Assembly: GCA_016788885.1 (NCBI GenBank)
Contig: JAEURX010000052.1
Span: forward strand, 124,001 to 188,000
DNA from: Nitrospira sp.
GTDB lineage: Bacteria > Nitrospirota > Nitrospiria > Nitrospirales > Nitrospiraceae
Direction of reading: 5' to 3'
DNA: 64,000 bases
Below are positions 54,366 through 62,907 of this stretch, in pieces. The translations under genes were made by a program, and so were the position numbers. The stretch's first letter is position 1, and the number at the start of each line of letters is the position of its first letter. Under the pieces are notes generated by a model. That model saw only the letters and a program-made list of their open reading frames with translations. It did no database searches and was not told the DNA's origin.

Positions 54366-55241
54366 ATGATGAACTGGGGCCCGGAACTTGCCGTCATTCT
54401 CGGCATCATCGAAGGACTGACGGAGTTTCTTCCCGTCTCCTCCACAGGCCATCTGATCCTCGTCGGGCATGCCCTCGGCTTTACCGGGGATATTGCCTCC
54501 AACGTGGAGATTTCCATTCAGCTGGGCTCGATTCTCGCGATCATCGCCTACGAGCGCGCCAAGCTCGCGTCACTGGCCTCCCATGCCTTGCGCGAACAAC
54601 AGGACTTTCGCTCGTTGATTGCGAACCGGGGTACGAAATCCTGGGCGACGACTATTCAAGAATCGATCAATGCCCAACCCAATCTCTGGTTCGTGATTGG
54701 ATTGGGCCTGGCCTTCTTACCCGCCGCGCTGGTGGGATTCCTCGCCCACAAGTCGATTAAGGCCTATCTCTTTTCGCCGACGACCGTCGCAATTTCCTTA
54801 ATCGTCGGAGGCGTGATCATTCTGGTGGTCGAGCGCATGCAAAACCGCGTGCGTGTGAAAGAGCTGTTACAGGTGACGCCACGATCGGCCCTCTGGGTCG
54901 GAATCGCCCAATGCGCCTCCTTGATTCCCGGCATGTCACGCTCTGGATCGACGATTGTCGGAGGCCTTCTCGCCGGACTCGACCGGCGCGTTGCGACGGA
55001 GTATTCCTTCTTCCTGGCCTTGCCGACCATGATCATCGCCACCATCTATCAAATGCTGAAATCGCAAGCGGCGTTTTCCCAAGATGACTATGTCGCGCTC
55101 GGAATCGGCTTGGTGGTGTCATTTGTGGTGGCCTGGGCCGTGATCGCCGCGTTTTTAACTTATGTGCAACGCCACAGCCTCAGCGTCTTCGCCTACTACC
55201 GCATGGTATTGGGCATCATCGTCCTGCTGGTGGTGCGCTAG
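54366..55241 (+). CDS. uppP: Undecaprenyl-diphosphatase
   Basis: A protein of 291 aa with about eight membrane helices. It has the family motif GIIEGLTEFLPVSSTGHLIL near residue 15 and the second motif LIPGMSRSGSTIVGGLLAGL near residue 185, which hold the catalytic residues at the membrane face. UppP removes a phosphate from undecaprenyl diphosphate to recycle the lipid carrier of peptidoglycan and O-antigen. Between the helices is a loop longer than usual (residues 60-100; SHALREQQDFRSLIANRGTK). It precedes the DUF2024 gene by 28 bp. Confidence 0.94.
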   Translation: MMNWGPELAVILGIIEGLTEFLPVSSTGHLILVGHALGFTGDIASNVEISIQLGSILAIIAYERAKLASLASHALREQQDFRSLIANRGTKSWATTIQESINAQPNLWFVIGLGLAFLPAALVGFLAHKSIKAYLFSPTTVAISLIVGGVIILVVERMQNRVRVKELLQVTPRSALWVGIAQCASLIPGMSRSGSTIVGGLLAGLDRRVATEYSFFLALPTMIIATIYQMLKSQAAFSQDDYVALGIGLVVSFVVAWAVIAAFLTYVQRHSLSVFAYYRMVLGIIVLLVVR

Positions 55242-55269
55242 CTACTTCACAACAAGGAGTCGAATCGGC

Positions 55270-55536
55270 ATGGGAAACGAGATGGATAGCGTCCACGTCT
55301 ACGATACGTGGGTCAAGGGCAAGAACGGCAAGCTGCACTTCGATGTGATGACGACCAGTCAGGACAAGGCGCTTACACTGGCCAAACACTATCTGGTGGG
55401 GATCGGCGAACCGGAGGCCGTCGTGACACTCAAAGAATGCCAGTTCTGCCACAGCGAACCGCTCGTCATGTTTTCCGTGGAGCAGCAGCGCCAGTTTCGC
55501 GAGCAGGGTGGGTTCATCATCACCCTGCCGGTCTGA
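55270..55536 (+). CDS. DUF2024 family protein
   Basis: A protein of 88 aa from the ATG at 55270, with AAGGAG about 11 bases upstream. VHVYDTWVKGKNGKLHFDVMTT, HYLVGIGEPEAVVTLKECQFCHSEP and REQGGFIITLPV agree with DUF2024 along its length, including the conserved CxFCHS. It is a small cytoplasmic protein of unknown function. It is co-directional with uppP and convergent with lspA. Confidence 0.85.
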   Translation: MGNEMDSVHVYDTWVKGKNGKLHFDVMTTSQDKALTLAKHYLVGIGEPEAVVTLKECQFCHSEPLVMFSVEQQRQFREQGGFIITLPV

Positions 55537-55567
55537 CCGGACAGGACGATCACTTCGACAACGCGCT

Positions 55568-56089
55568 TCAGGAGGAAGGATTCTCCGGCACGACCGGAAC
55601 GTCCTGGGTGTCCTTTTCGGTCGCAAAGTGGAAAATCAGAAACACCACCCCGACGGTAATGGCTGAATCGGCGACATTGAACGCCGGCCAATGATACCCG
55701 TTGACGTAAAAATCCAGGAAGTCGATGACTTCCCCGTACCGCAGCCGGTCCAATAAATTCCCGACCGCCCCTCCAAGAATACCTGCCACGCTGAGCCGCC
55801 CCATCCAGTCGTCTTTGGGCATACGCACCAGAATCATCCCCAAGAGGCCGACGGCAAAGACCGACGTCAGCCCGAAAAACACAAACCGGAATGAGCTGCT
55901 GCTGGAGGAGAGGAATCCGAACGCCGCCCCGGGATTGCGGATGTAGGTGATGCTGAACAGGTTGGTGATGACGGGAATGGACTCATGGAGCCGCATAGTC
56001 TCCATGACAGACAGCTTCGTGACTTGGTCCAGCACCACGATCGACAGGCTGAGCAACCCCAGCAGCAGGTACCGGATGGATGGGGTCAT
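55568..56089 (-). CDS. lspA: Lipoprotein signal peptidase
   Basis: A protein of 173 aa from the ATG at 56089 (TCAT overlap with the ileS stop). It has four membrane helices. The catalytic Asp pair is in GNLLDRLRYGEVIDFLDFYV and AFNVADSAITVGV, and NPGAAFGFL is the conserved loop. It cleaves signal peptides of prolipoproteins after Lgt action; several lipoproteins are encoded in this window. The ileS-lspA pair is a classic operon. Confidence 0.95.
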   Translation of the reverse strand: MTPSIRYLLLGLLSLSIVVLDQVTKLSVMETMRLHESIPVITNLFSITYIRNPGAAFGFLSSSSSSFRFVFFGLTSVFAVGLLGMILVRMPKDDWMGRLSVAGILGGAVGNLLDRLRYGEVIDFLDFYVNGYHWPAFNVADSAITVGVVFLIFHFATEKDTQDVPVVPENPSS

Positions 56090-58905
56090 CTGACAGCCTC
56101 GATGCAACGGTCGCACAACGTGGGATGCTCGGTGGAACTTCCCACGGCCGATCGATAGTTCCAACACCGCTCGCATTTGGTCCCCGTCGCCTTATCCACC
56201 GTGATGGCAAAACCGGAGGGCGCCTCGGGACGCGAGGCCCGCGTCAGCACCACGTCCGACACGATGAAGAACGACGAGAGATCCTGCTGGTATCGCGCCA
56301 GGAACTCATAGCGCTCGGCATTCGCTTCGATCATCACCCTGGCTTCCAGCGGCGCCCCGATGACCTTGTCTCGCCGCTTCACTTCAAGCGCAGCCTGAAC
56401 GGCGGTCCTCACCTCCAGCAGCTGGTCCCAGCGCGCGGCCAGTTCCGCATCAGCCCAACGCGGATCAACCTCGGGAAACATCGCCATGTGGACACTCTCG
56501 GCCTTCGAATCGACCCGCACCGCCTCAGGTAACATCCTCCAGATTTCCTCGGCGGTGAAACTCAGCACGGGCGCCATCAGCTTTGTCAGGGCCACGAGAA
56601 TGTCGAACAGCACCGTCTGCGAACCACGCCGCACCGGTGAATCTTTCCGGAAGGTGTAGAGCCGGTCTTTCAAAATATCCAGGTACACCGCACTCAAATC
56701 GACTGAACAAAAGTTGTTCAGCGCGTGAAAGATGGTATGAAACTCAAATTCGTCATATCCCTTCCGCACGCGCGGAATAAGGTCGTTGAGTCGCATGAGC
56801 GCCCAGCGGTCCAATTCAGGCAACTGTTCGAACGGCACGCGGTGCTGCGCGGGATCGAAGTCGTACAGATTGCTCAGCAGGAAGCGGCAGGTGTTCCGAA
56901 TCTTCCGATACGCTTCGATCAGGTGATTGAGGATCTCCTGAGAGATCCGAAGGTCTTCACGATAATCCTGGGCCGATACCCAGAGACGAAGGATTTCCGC
57001 ACCAGATTGCTTGATGACGTCCTGCGGCGCCACGACATTGCCCGCCGACTTCGACATCTTTCGCCCGGCCCCGTCCAACACGAATCCGTGCGTCAGCACA
57101 GCCTTATAGGGCGCGCGATGATCGGTGATGACCCCCGCCAATAACGCGCTGTGGAACCAGCCTCGATGCTGGTCCGACCCTTCCAGATACAGATCCGCCG
57201 GATACCAGTGCCGAGGCTTGAGCACCGTCGCAAAACTCACGCCGGACTCGAACCACACGTCCAGAATGTCACGTTCTTTCTCAAATTCTGTTCCACCGCA
57301 GCGTTCGCACTGCGTCCCCGTGGGAACCAACGCAGCAGCCTGGTTGGCAAACCAATAGTCCGTCCCATGCTGTCCGATCAAATCAGCGACGTGATCGATC
57401 ACCCGGGGATGAGCCAGCACCTTGCCGCATTTCACACAAGTAAAGCCGGGAATCGGCGTACCCCAGACCCGTTGGCGCGAGAGGCACCAGTCCGGCCGGT
57501 TCTCGATCATCCCGTTGATCCGGTCACGCCCGTAGGTCGGAATCCACCGTACCCGGTCAATTTCGGCTAACGCTTCCTGCCGCAGCTCGTTCGTCTCCAT
57601 CGAGACGAACCATTGTTCGGTCGCGCGAAAAATGACCGGCTGTTTGCACCGCCAGCAATGGGGATACGAGTGTCGGAGCGACCCGGAGCCGAGCAGACGA
57701 CCGTTCTCCTTCAGGCGCTCCACAATTTTCGGATTGGCCTTGAACACATGCTGTCCGGCAAACTCCGGAACTGCATCGGTAAACCTCCCGCCATTGTCCA
57801 CCGGAGCCAGGATTTCGAGCCGTTCGCCCACGCTGGCCTTCGCGTTGTGGTTCAGCACCAGCAGGTAGTCTTCCATGCCGTGCCCCGGCGCAATATGGAC
57901 GCAGCCCGTTCCCTGCTCCAAGGTGACGAAGTCGCCCAGGAGCAGCGGCGAAAGGCCGGTGGTCAATGGACGTTGCGTCTCCAACCCTTCGAAACCCTCC
58001 GCACCTTTTTTGACGCCCACAACGGTGTAGGCCGGGAGACTGCAGGCCTTCGCCACTGACTCCACTAACTTTTCGGCGATCACAAGCAGTTCATCCCCGA
58101 CCTGCACGAAGGCATACTCGATGTCGGCATGCAGACAGACGGCCTGGTTGGCCGGCAGAGTCCAGGGGGTGGTCGTCCAGATCAGGACGGAGGCGCTCTT
58201 CACATCGGCCGGGAATGTCAGCCCGCCGAACCGCTTGCTCAAGACAGCCGGAGGACTGACCAGCGGAAACTTCACATACACCGAGGGCGACGTGTGGTCG
58301 TCGTATTCGACCTCCGCCTCCGCCAAGGCTGTCTGATCCTGCGTACACCACAGGACAGGCTTCAACCCCTTATACACCCCACCCCGTTCCACAAAGTGAC
58401 CGAACTCGCGGATAATCGTGCCCTCATAGGCAGAGTTCAGCGTCAGGTAGGGCTGTTGCCAATCACCCAGCACCCCCAAACGCTGAAACTCCTCCCGCTG
58501 AATCGCCACATACTTTTCGGCATACTCCCGGCACAGTTTGCGAATCGCGAGTGCGTCCAAATCTCGCTTCTTGTCACCCAGTTCCTTCAGGACCTGATGC
58601 TCGATCGGCAGGCCATGGCAATCCCAGCCCGGCACGTAGGGCACCTGAAACCCGGACATCGTCTTCGACTTGATGATGATGTCTTTCAGGATCTTGTTCA
58701 GTGCATGGCCGATGTGAATGCGGCCGTTCGCATAGGGCGGGCCGTCGTGCAGCACATAGCGCGGGAATCCCTGACGAGATTCCTGAATCCGCTCGTACAA
58801 GCGCTCCTGCGCCCAGCGAGCAAGCATCTCCGGCTCCCGTTGCGGCAGATTCGCCTTCATCGGGAAATCGGTCTTCGGTAGATTGAGCGTCGATTTATAG
58901 TCCAT
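56086..58905 (-). CDS. ileS: Isoleucyl-tRNA synthetase
   Basis: A protein of 939 aa, the bacterial (type 1) length. It has HIGH in PPYANGRIHIGHALNKIL near residue 60, the editing CP1 domain (TTPWTLPANQAVCL), KMSKS in GRKMSKSAGNVV near residue 620, the anticodon-binding domain, and a C-terminal zinc finger (CERCWNY ... CDRC). The class with this C-terminal Zn site is normally sensitive to mupirocin. A small hairpin (GCTGTC-GGCT-GACAGC, 58916-58931) lies in the leader about 10 bases before the ATG. No T-box was recognised. Confidence 0.96.
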   Translation of the reverse strand: MDYKSTLNLPKTDFPMKANLPQREPEMLARWAQERLYERIQESRQGFPRYVLHDGPPYANGRIHIGHALNKILKDIIIKSKTMSGFQVPYVPGWDCHGLPIEHQVLKELGDKKRDLDALAIRKLCREYAEKYVAIQREEFQRLGVLGDWQQPYLTLNSAYEGTIIREFGHFVERGGVYKGLKPVLWCTQDQTALAEAEVEYDDHTSPSVYVKFPLVSPPAVLSKRFGGLTFPADVKSASVLIWTTTPWTLPANQAVCLHADIEYAFVQVGDELLVIAEKLVESVAKACSLPAYTVVGVKKGAEGFEGLETQRPLTTGLSPLLLGDFVTLEQGTGCVHIAPGHGMEDYLLVLNHNAKASVGERLEILAPVDNGGRFTDAVPEFAGQHVFKANPKIVERLKENGRLLGSGSLRHSYPHCWRCKQPVIFRATEQWFVSMETNELRQEALAEIDRVRWIPTYGRDRINGMIENRPDWCLSRQRVWGTPIPGFTCVKCGKVLAHPRVIDHVADLIGQHGTDYWFANQAAALVPTGTQCERCGGTEFEKERDILDVWFESGVSFATVLKPRHWYPADLYLEGSDQHRGWFHSALLAGVITDHRAPYKAVLTHGFVLDGAGRKMSKSAGNVVAPQDVIKQSGAEILRLWVSAQDYREDLRISQEILNHLIEAYRKIRNTCRFLLSNLYDFDPAQHRVPFEQLPELDRWALMRLNDLIPRVRKGYDEFEFHTIFHALNNFCSVDLSAVYLDILKDRLYTFRKDSPVRRGSQTVLFDILVALTKLMAPVLSFTAEEIWRMLPEAVRVDSKAESVHMAMFPEVDPRWADAELAARWDQLLEVRTAVQAALEVKRRDKVIGAPLEARVMIEANAERYEFLARYQQDLSSFFIVSDVVLTRASRPEAPSGFAITVDKATGTKCERCWNYRSAVGSSTEHPTLCDRCIEAVR

Positions 58906-59259
58906 AGGTACTCACGCTGTCGGCTGACAGCCTTCAGCGATCAGCATATCAAGAGGTTGCAGGCTTCGGCTTAGGTGATCGGATGGAATATACCGGAAGG
59001 AAGGGGGAAGGCACCAGCCCTTTCACAGGCAGGCCCGCACGTAGAACCGCTGACACCCGATGCTTATGCTTGCAGGATCGTCAACAGCGTCTTCCGGCAA
59101 GGCCGCAGCGAAGCGCACGGTGCGAGGTATAACGAGCGCCACGTGTGTGCGCGCCCGCGAGGCGGTGAGCGGGCAGTGTCTTCACCAACATTCCCGCGTC
59201 AATACGGTACGCCCCTGATCGCCGCGAGAACGCCGGCGGCGGCCTTTCTCAACAGCTTG
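58906..59259. other. 354-bp ileS-nadA intergenic region
   Basis: It holds no convincing gene. The right half (about 59074-59262) carries a repeat-family copy (separate entry). The left part contains the short ileS-leader hairpin at 58916-58931 and, on the minus strand, no obvious -10/-35 pair for ileS. The only open frames here are short and start within repeat sequence. Confidence 0.5.
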
Positions 59260-59262
59260 CTA
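59074..59262. repeat. Dispersed palindromic repeat, interrupted copy 4
   Basis: The left part (CAGGATCGTCAACAGCGTC then GGCAAGGCCGCAGCGA and GTGCGAGGTA) resembles the left half of the ~120-bp family. The right part (GATCGCCGCGAGAACGCCGG and CCTTTCTCAACAGC) resembles the right half. About 70 bp of unrelated or diverged sequence stands between, replacing the GTACC core. The end overlaps the nadA stop codon. Membership is likely but weaker than for the other copies. Confidence 0.4.
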
Positions 59263-60363
59263 GCTCAGCGCCATCATGCGATCGAGCGCCACCTTCGCCC
59301 ACTGCTTTTCGTCCGCAGGCACCGTGATATGGTTCACCACATGGCCGTCGACCAGATTCTCCAGCGCCCAGCAGAGGTGCGGGGCGTCGATCCGGTACAT
59401 CGTGGCGCACTGACAGACTGTGGACGACAGGAAAAACACCTTCTTGTCTGTCTGTTCATGTTTTAGGCGGTTGACCAGGTTCAGTTCTGTTCCGACGGCC
59501 CAGGTGGTTCCTGCCGGAGCAGCCGTGATCGTCCGGATGATGTACTCGGTCGAGCCCACGAGGTCGGCCTTGTTCACCACATCCTCATGGCATTCGGGGT
59601 GCACGATCACCTTCACATCGGGATGCTGCTTGCGGAAATAGTCGATATGGGACGGCTGAAACATCTGGTGCACGCTGCAGTGCCCCTTCCACAGGATCAG
59701 CTTGGCTCGCTGGATCGCCTCCACAGAATTACCGCCCCGCGGCATATACGGATCCCAGACAATCATCTGCTCGCGGGGAATGCCCATCTTATTTGCCGTG
59801 TTCCGGCCCAGGTGTTCATCGGGGAAAAACAGAATCTTCTCGCGGCGCGCCCAGCTCCATTCGATGACTTTCCGTGCGTTCGATGACGTGCAGGTGAGTC
59901 CGCCATGTTCGCCGCAGAAGGCCTTCAAGATCGCCGCGGAGTTCACGTAGACCGCCGGCATCACCGTTTCCTCGACTGGCACGACCCGTCCAAGCGCATC
60001 CCAGCACTGCTCCACCTGTTCGATCGCCGCCATATCGGCCATGGAGCAACCGGCCGCCATGTCCGGAAGAATAACCGTTTGATTGGAACGGCTCAGCACG
60101 TCAGCCGTTTCCGCCATGAAATGCACGCCGCAAAACACCACATAGGGTCGGTCTGATCGCTGCTCGGCGACCTGCGCCAGGATCAGGGAGTCGCCTCGAA
60201 AATCCGCATGTTGAATCACTTCATCGCGCTGATAATTATGGCCGAGAATCATCACCCGGTCGCCGAGCGACCGTTTGGCCGCACGGGTCCGTTCGAAGAG
60301 TTCTTCGGCAGAGAGAGCCTGATAATCGGTAATGGGACGGGGAAGCGTGGCGACCGTTTTCAC
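59260..60363 (-). CDS. nadA: Quinolinate synthase
   Basis: A protein of 367 aa with a GTG start at 60363. It has GHNYQRDEVIQHADFRGDSL, VVFCGVHFMAETADVLS (Fe-S cysteine), PDMAAGCSMADMAAIEQVEQ, TCTSSNARKV and HPECHEDVV, with the last Fe-S ligand probably in YRIDAPHLCWALENLV. It condenses iminoaspartate with dihydroxyacetone phosphate to quinolinate, using a [4Fe-4S] cluster, in NAD synthesis. nadD is in the window, nadB and nadC are not. Confidence 0.95.
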   Translation of the reverse strand: MKTVATLPRPITDYQALSAEELFERTRAAKRSLGDRVMILGHNYQRDEVIQHADFRGDSLILAQVAEQRSDRPYVVFCGVHFMAETADVLSRSNQTVILPDMAAGCSMADMAAIEQVEQCWDALGRVVPVEETVMPAVYVNSAAILKAFCGEHGGLTCTSSNARKVIEWSWARREKILFFPDEHLGRNTANKMGIPREQMIVWDPYMPRGGNSVEAIQRAKLILWKGHCSVHQMFQPSHIDYFRKQHPDVKVIVHPECHEDVVNKADLVGSTEYIIRTITAAPAGTTWAVGTELNLVNRLKHEQTDKKVFFLSSTVCQCATMYRIDAPHLCWALENLVDGHVVNHITVPADEKQWAKVALDRMMALS

Positions 60364-60389
60364 CTGCAGCCTTTCGGTTGGTTGAAAAA

Positions 60390-60419
60390 ACTATACCACG
60401 AGGGAGCTTACACTGTCTG
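60390..60419 (-). promoter_or_regulatory. Probable promoter of nadA
   Basis: On the minus strand, -35 CAGACA (60419-60414) and -10 TATAGT (60395-60390) are 18 bp apart, the -10 box ending 26 bp before the nadA start codon. Matches are moderate: four of six at -35 and five of six at -10. Confidence 0.45.
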
Positions 60420-60521
60420 ATTCTACGACACCCCTTCGCGGCTACGCAACGACATGAGTCGGCACAGACGGCCCAGGAAGAGTGCGGGGATGGGTCGAAT
60501 GGACGGAAGAGGCTCTCTTCC

Positions 60522-60818
60522 TTAGCGAAGCTTCCAATATCCTGGCCGGCGGCGGCCATGCGCAAGGGCCACCACCTGAACGGAGTCATTCACGATCCGG
60601 TAGACCAACTGGAAGGGAAACCGATGAAAGAGATAACGACGAGTTCCATGCACGAATAGCGGGCAACGTTCAGGAGCGAGCGAGATTGCTTCAACCCCTC
60701 CATCAAGCTCAGCCAGAAACAATTCAGCAGCAGACTGACTTCTTGCCGCATACCATTCCCGCGCCGCCCAAGCTTCCTCAATAGCGGCGGGATGAAACAC
60801 AACCGATAACTTCGGCAT
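60522..60818 (-). CDS. Type II toxin of the RelE/ParE superfamily
   Basis: A protein of 98 aa. The fold signature is clear: VVFHPAAIEEAWAAREWYAARSQSAAELFLAELDGGVEAI, then P-x-x-CPLFVHGTRRYLFHRFPFQLVYRIVNDSVQVVALAHGRRRPGYW. The central RR(Y)LFHRFPF...YR segment is typical of ParE-like toxins. The start overlaps the antitoxin stop in TGATG, so the toxin is made after the antitoxin. The target (ribosome-bound mRNA or gyrase) cannot be told from sequence. Confidence 0.88.
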   Translation of the reverse strand: MPKLSVVFHPAAIEEAWAAREWYAARSQSAAELFLAELDGGVEAISLAPERCPLFVHGTRRYLFHRFPFQLVYRIVNDSVQVVALAHGRRRPGYWKLR

Positions 60819-61042
60819 CAGAGCCCGAATATCTTTCGGCGGGCATCGATCCAGGAAACGAGACGGGGGTGAGGTGAATCTAGGTCATTGAGGCGGCGAG
60901 CAATTTCCTGCTCCCAGTCTGTTTCGGCGTCAGCATCAACAGCCGTGTCTAGGCTGTCCAACAAGGAACCAGCCATTGCCGCACGAACCTCTGGCGGAAG
61001 CTTAAGTGCCGCTTCTAATAATTTCGTCGCTTCAGAACCCAT
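60818..61042 (-). CDS. Antitoxin of the addiction-module component family
   Basis: A protein of 74 aa. LLEAALKLPPEVRAAMAGSLLDSLD and DWEQEIARRLNDLDS are typical of the putative addiction-module component (TIGR02574 family) that pairs with RelE/ParE toxins. It is acidic and mostly helical. It precedes the toxin in the same operon, the usual order, with a 1-bp overlap. Confidence 0.85.
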   Translation of the reverse strand: MGSEATKLLEAALKLPPEVRAAMAGSLLDSLDTAVDADAETDWEQEIARRLNDLDSPHPRLVSWIDARRKIFGL

Positions 61043-61442
61043 ACCCGAATTCTAGCAGAAGCAGTGGAAGCAGGAAAGTCTGTCTTCTGCACCGGCTATT
61101 GGGCCCAAACCACAAACATCATCAGCTCGTATGGCACAAGGCCGCCATGAGGGGAAAGTGATAGAGCCTGACAGACGATTGATCCGCCATGGACACCTGC
61201 ATGAGCACCTAACTAAGCCTTGTCCACTCGAAGCCTGTCAACTCGCCAGCATCCCGGCTCAAACAGGATAGGCTTCGCCGTTTCCTACGGAGTTCAACGG
61301 CCGCAGGCTTCAGTAAGTCAGGTACCCACTCATGCAGTCAATGATGTGTCGTTGACTGATATTGAGGTCCGCGGCATACTGCGCCGTCACGCAAGGATCA
61401 ATAGAGGCAATCAGGTATAGCAAAGAAACCTATGGGGTAATA
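61043..61442. other. 400-bp intergenic region with palindrome, upstream of the DUF262-HNH gene
   Basis: It holds no complete gene. CAGTCAA and TTGACTG (61335-61358) form a 24-bp inverted repeat with a 10-bp spacer, which could be an operator for the DUF262-HNH gene 85 bp downstream. On the minus strand at about 61315-61420 a short frame (DPCVTAQYAADLNISQRHIIDCMSGY) resembles an HTH fragment and may be a gene remnant; it has no start signal. Parts near 61257-61310 look like decayed sequence. Confidence 0.4.
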
Positions 61443-62747
61443 ATGCGCGAGCATTCTCTTGATTTTGACTACGGCGCCAAAACAATCCAAGACTTTGTTT
61501 TCCTATACCAGAACAATAAGTTGAACCTTGAACCTGGATTTCAGCGGGATTCCGTGTGGACGCTATCGGACCGAAAGAAGCTGATTGATTCCTTGCTTCA
61601 GAACTACCCGATTCCTTCTGTGTTTCTCTATAAGCAGAGCGAGAACGGCAAACTCCGTTATGATGTAATCGATGGGAAGCAACGGCTCGAAACAGTTCTC
61701 ATGTTTCAAGGAGCCGGACATTTTCGTGGTCATCGATTTGCCGCAAAACTCAAAATTGGCTCAGATGAAACTGTTGAAGAGTGGGATTGGCAGAAATTGC
61801 AAAAGCGTGGGCATGAGCACCGGCTCATGGGCTACAAGTTTCAGACTGTTGAGATTACCGGCGATCTCGCCGACATCATAAATCTATTTGTCCGCATCAA
61901 CTCGACGGGAAAGCGACTCACTGGAGCAGAGAAGCGGCATGCCAGATTTTACAAAAGCGACTTTCTTAAGCAGGCGGCGCGCCTTGCCGAGAGAAAGCAT
62001 GACTTTTTCTTAGGAAATCGAATTCTCTCCGCAGGGCAAATCAGCAGAATGAAGCATGTGGAGTTAGTTTGCGAACTGATGGCATCCAGTCATGCAAAAG
62101 GACTGATCAATAAGAAGAAGGCTCTTGACGGCATCATAGGCGGGCAAGCCGTCGACCACCGGTCACTACGGAGAACGGTTCAAGAGACAATCCGAATACT
62201 GAATCTCACGAAGAAGATGTTCCCAGAAATCAGATCTACCCGATTCTCGAACTCCGTAGACTTTTATTCTCTGTTCATGCTTTTGTGGGAAATGGATCAG
62301 GACAACTGTATCTTGATTGAAAGCAAGCGGAATAGACAAGCCCAGAAACTTCTCGTTTGGCTATCAAATGGAGTGGGGTTAGTAAGACAGCGACAACGTA
62401 AGGCGGAAGGGGGTGCCCCTGAGCAGAGACTCTTTGCAGACTACCTTTTGACAGTTCAAGGCGATACGGATAGCCTCGCAACAAGGCAGCGACGATCTGA
62501 AATTCTCAAAAAAGTCTTTGGTGGCCTTTTCCAGAAGAAAGATGATCAACGTGGCTTCACAATTGAGCAACGTAGGCTACTGTGGCACTCGGAGGAACGC
62601 AGGCGATGTCCGAAGTGCAAAGTGCCACTCAATTGGAATAATTTTACTATTGACCACATTAAGCCTCATGCGCTGGGTGGAAAATCGCATTTATCAAACG
62701 CCGCGCTGATGTGTCGGGAATGCAATTCGAGGAAGGGGAAAAACTGA
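61443..62747 (+). CDS. DUF262-HNH nuclease, probable GmrSD-like defence protein
   Basis: A protein of 434 aa from the ATG at 61443. The N-terminal DUF262 domain has PGFQRDSVW (31-39), IDGKQRLETVL (76-86; the DGQQR-type motif tied to NTP hydrolysis) and FVRINSTGKRLTGAEKRHARF. The C-terminal 45 residues are a full HNH nuclease: CPKC, IDHIKPHALGGKSHLSN, CRECNSRKG. GmrSD enzymes, which cut DNA with modified cytosines, pair DUF262 with DUF1524; here a classic HNH replaces DUF1524. The gene is visibly richer in A/T than its surroundings, which points to transfer. It lies beside a toxin-antitoxin pair. Confidence 0.82.
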   Translation: MREHSLDFDYGAKTIQDFVFLYQNNKLNLEPGFQRDSVWTLSDRKKLIDSLLQNYPIPSVFLYKQSENGKLRYDVIDGKQRLETVLMFQGAGHFRGHRFAAKLKIGSDETVEEWDWQKLQKRGHEHRLMGYKFQTVEITGDLADIINLFVRINSTGKRLTGAEKRHARFYKSDFLKQAARLAERKHDFFLGNRILSAGQISRMKHVELVCELMASSHAKGLINKKKALDGIIGGQAVDHRSLRRTVQETIRILNLTKKMFPEIRSTRFSNSVDFYSLFMLLWEMDQDNCILIESKRNRQAQKLLVWLSNGVGLVRQRQRKAEGGAPEQRLFADYLLTVQGDTDSLATRQRRSEILKKVFGGLFQKKDDQRGFTIEQRRLLWHSEERRRCPKCKVPLNWNNFTIDHIKPHALGGKSHLSNAALMCRECNSRKGKN

Positions 62748-62907
62748 AACCTCAGATTTCATTATCTTGAAGCGCTCCAAACCTTCTCTTCATCGCTTAG
62801 GTCGGATCCGAGAGAACACCTGTAGTGAATAGTCGAGGGGTCGTAGACTGACACCTTATGCGATCGAGCGAATGGTCCTAGCCGTTCCCAAAGATCATTC
62901 TCCCAAA

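Noticed and set aside
58906-58990. T-box or other riboswitch in the ileS leader
   Set aside because: Only a 6-bp hairpin is present; there is no T-box consensus or specifier loop.
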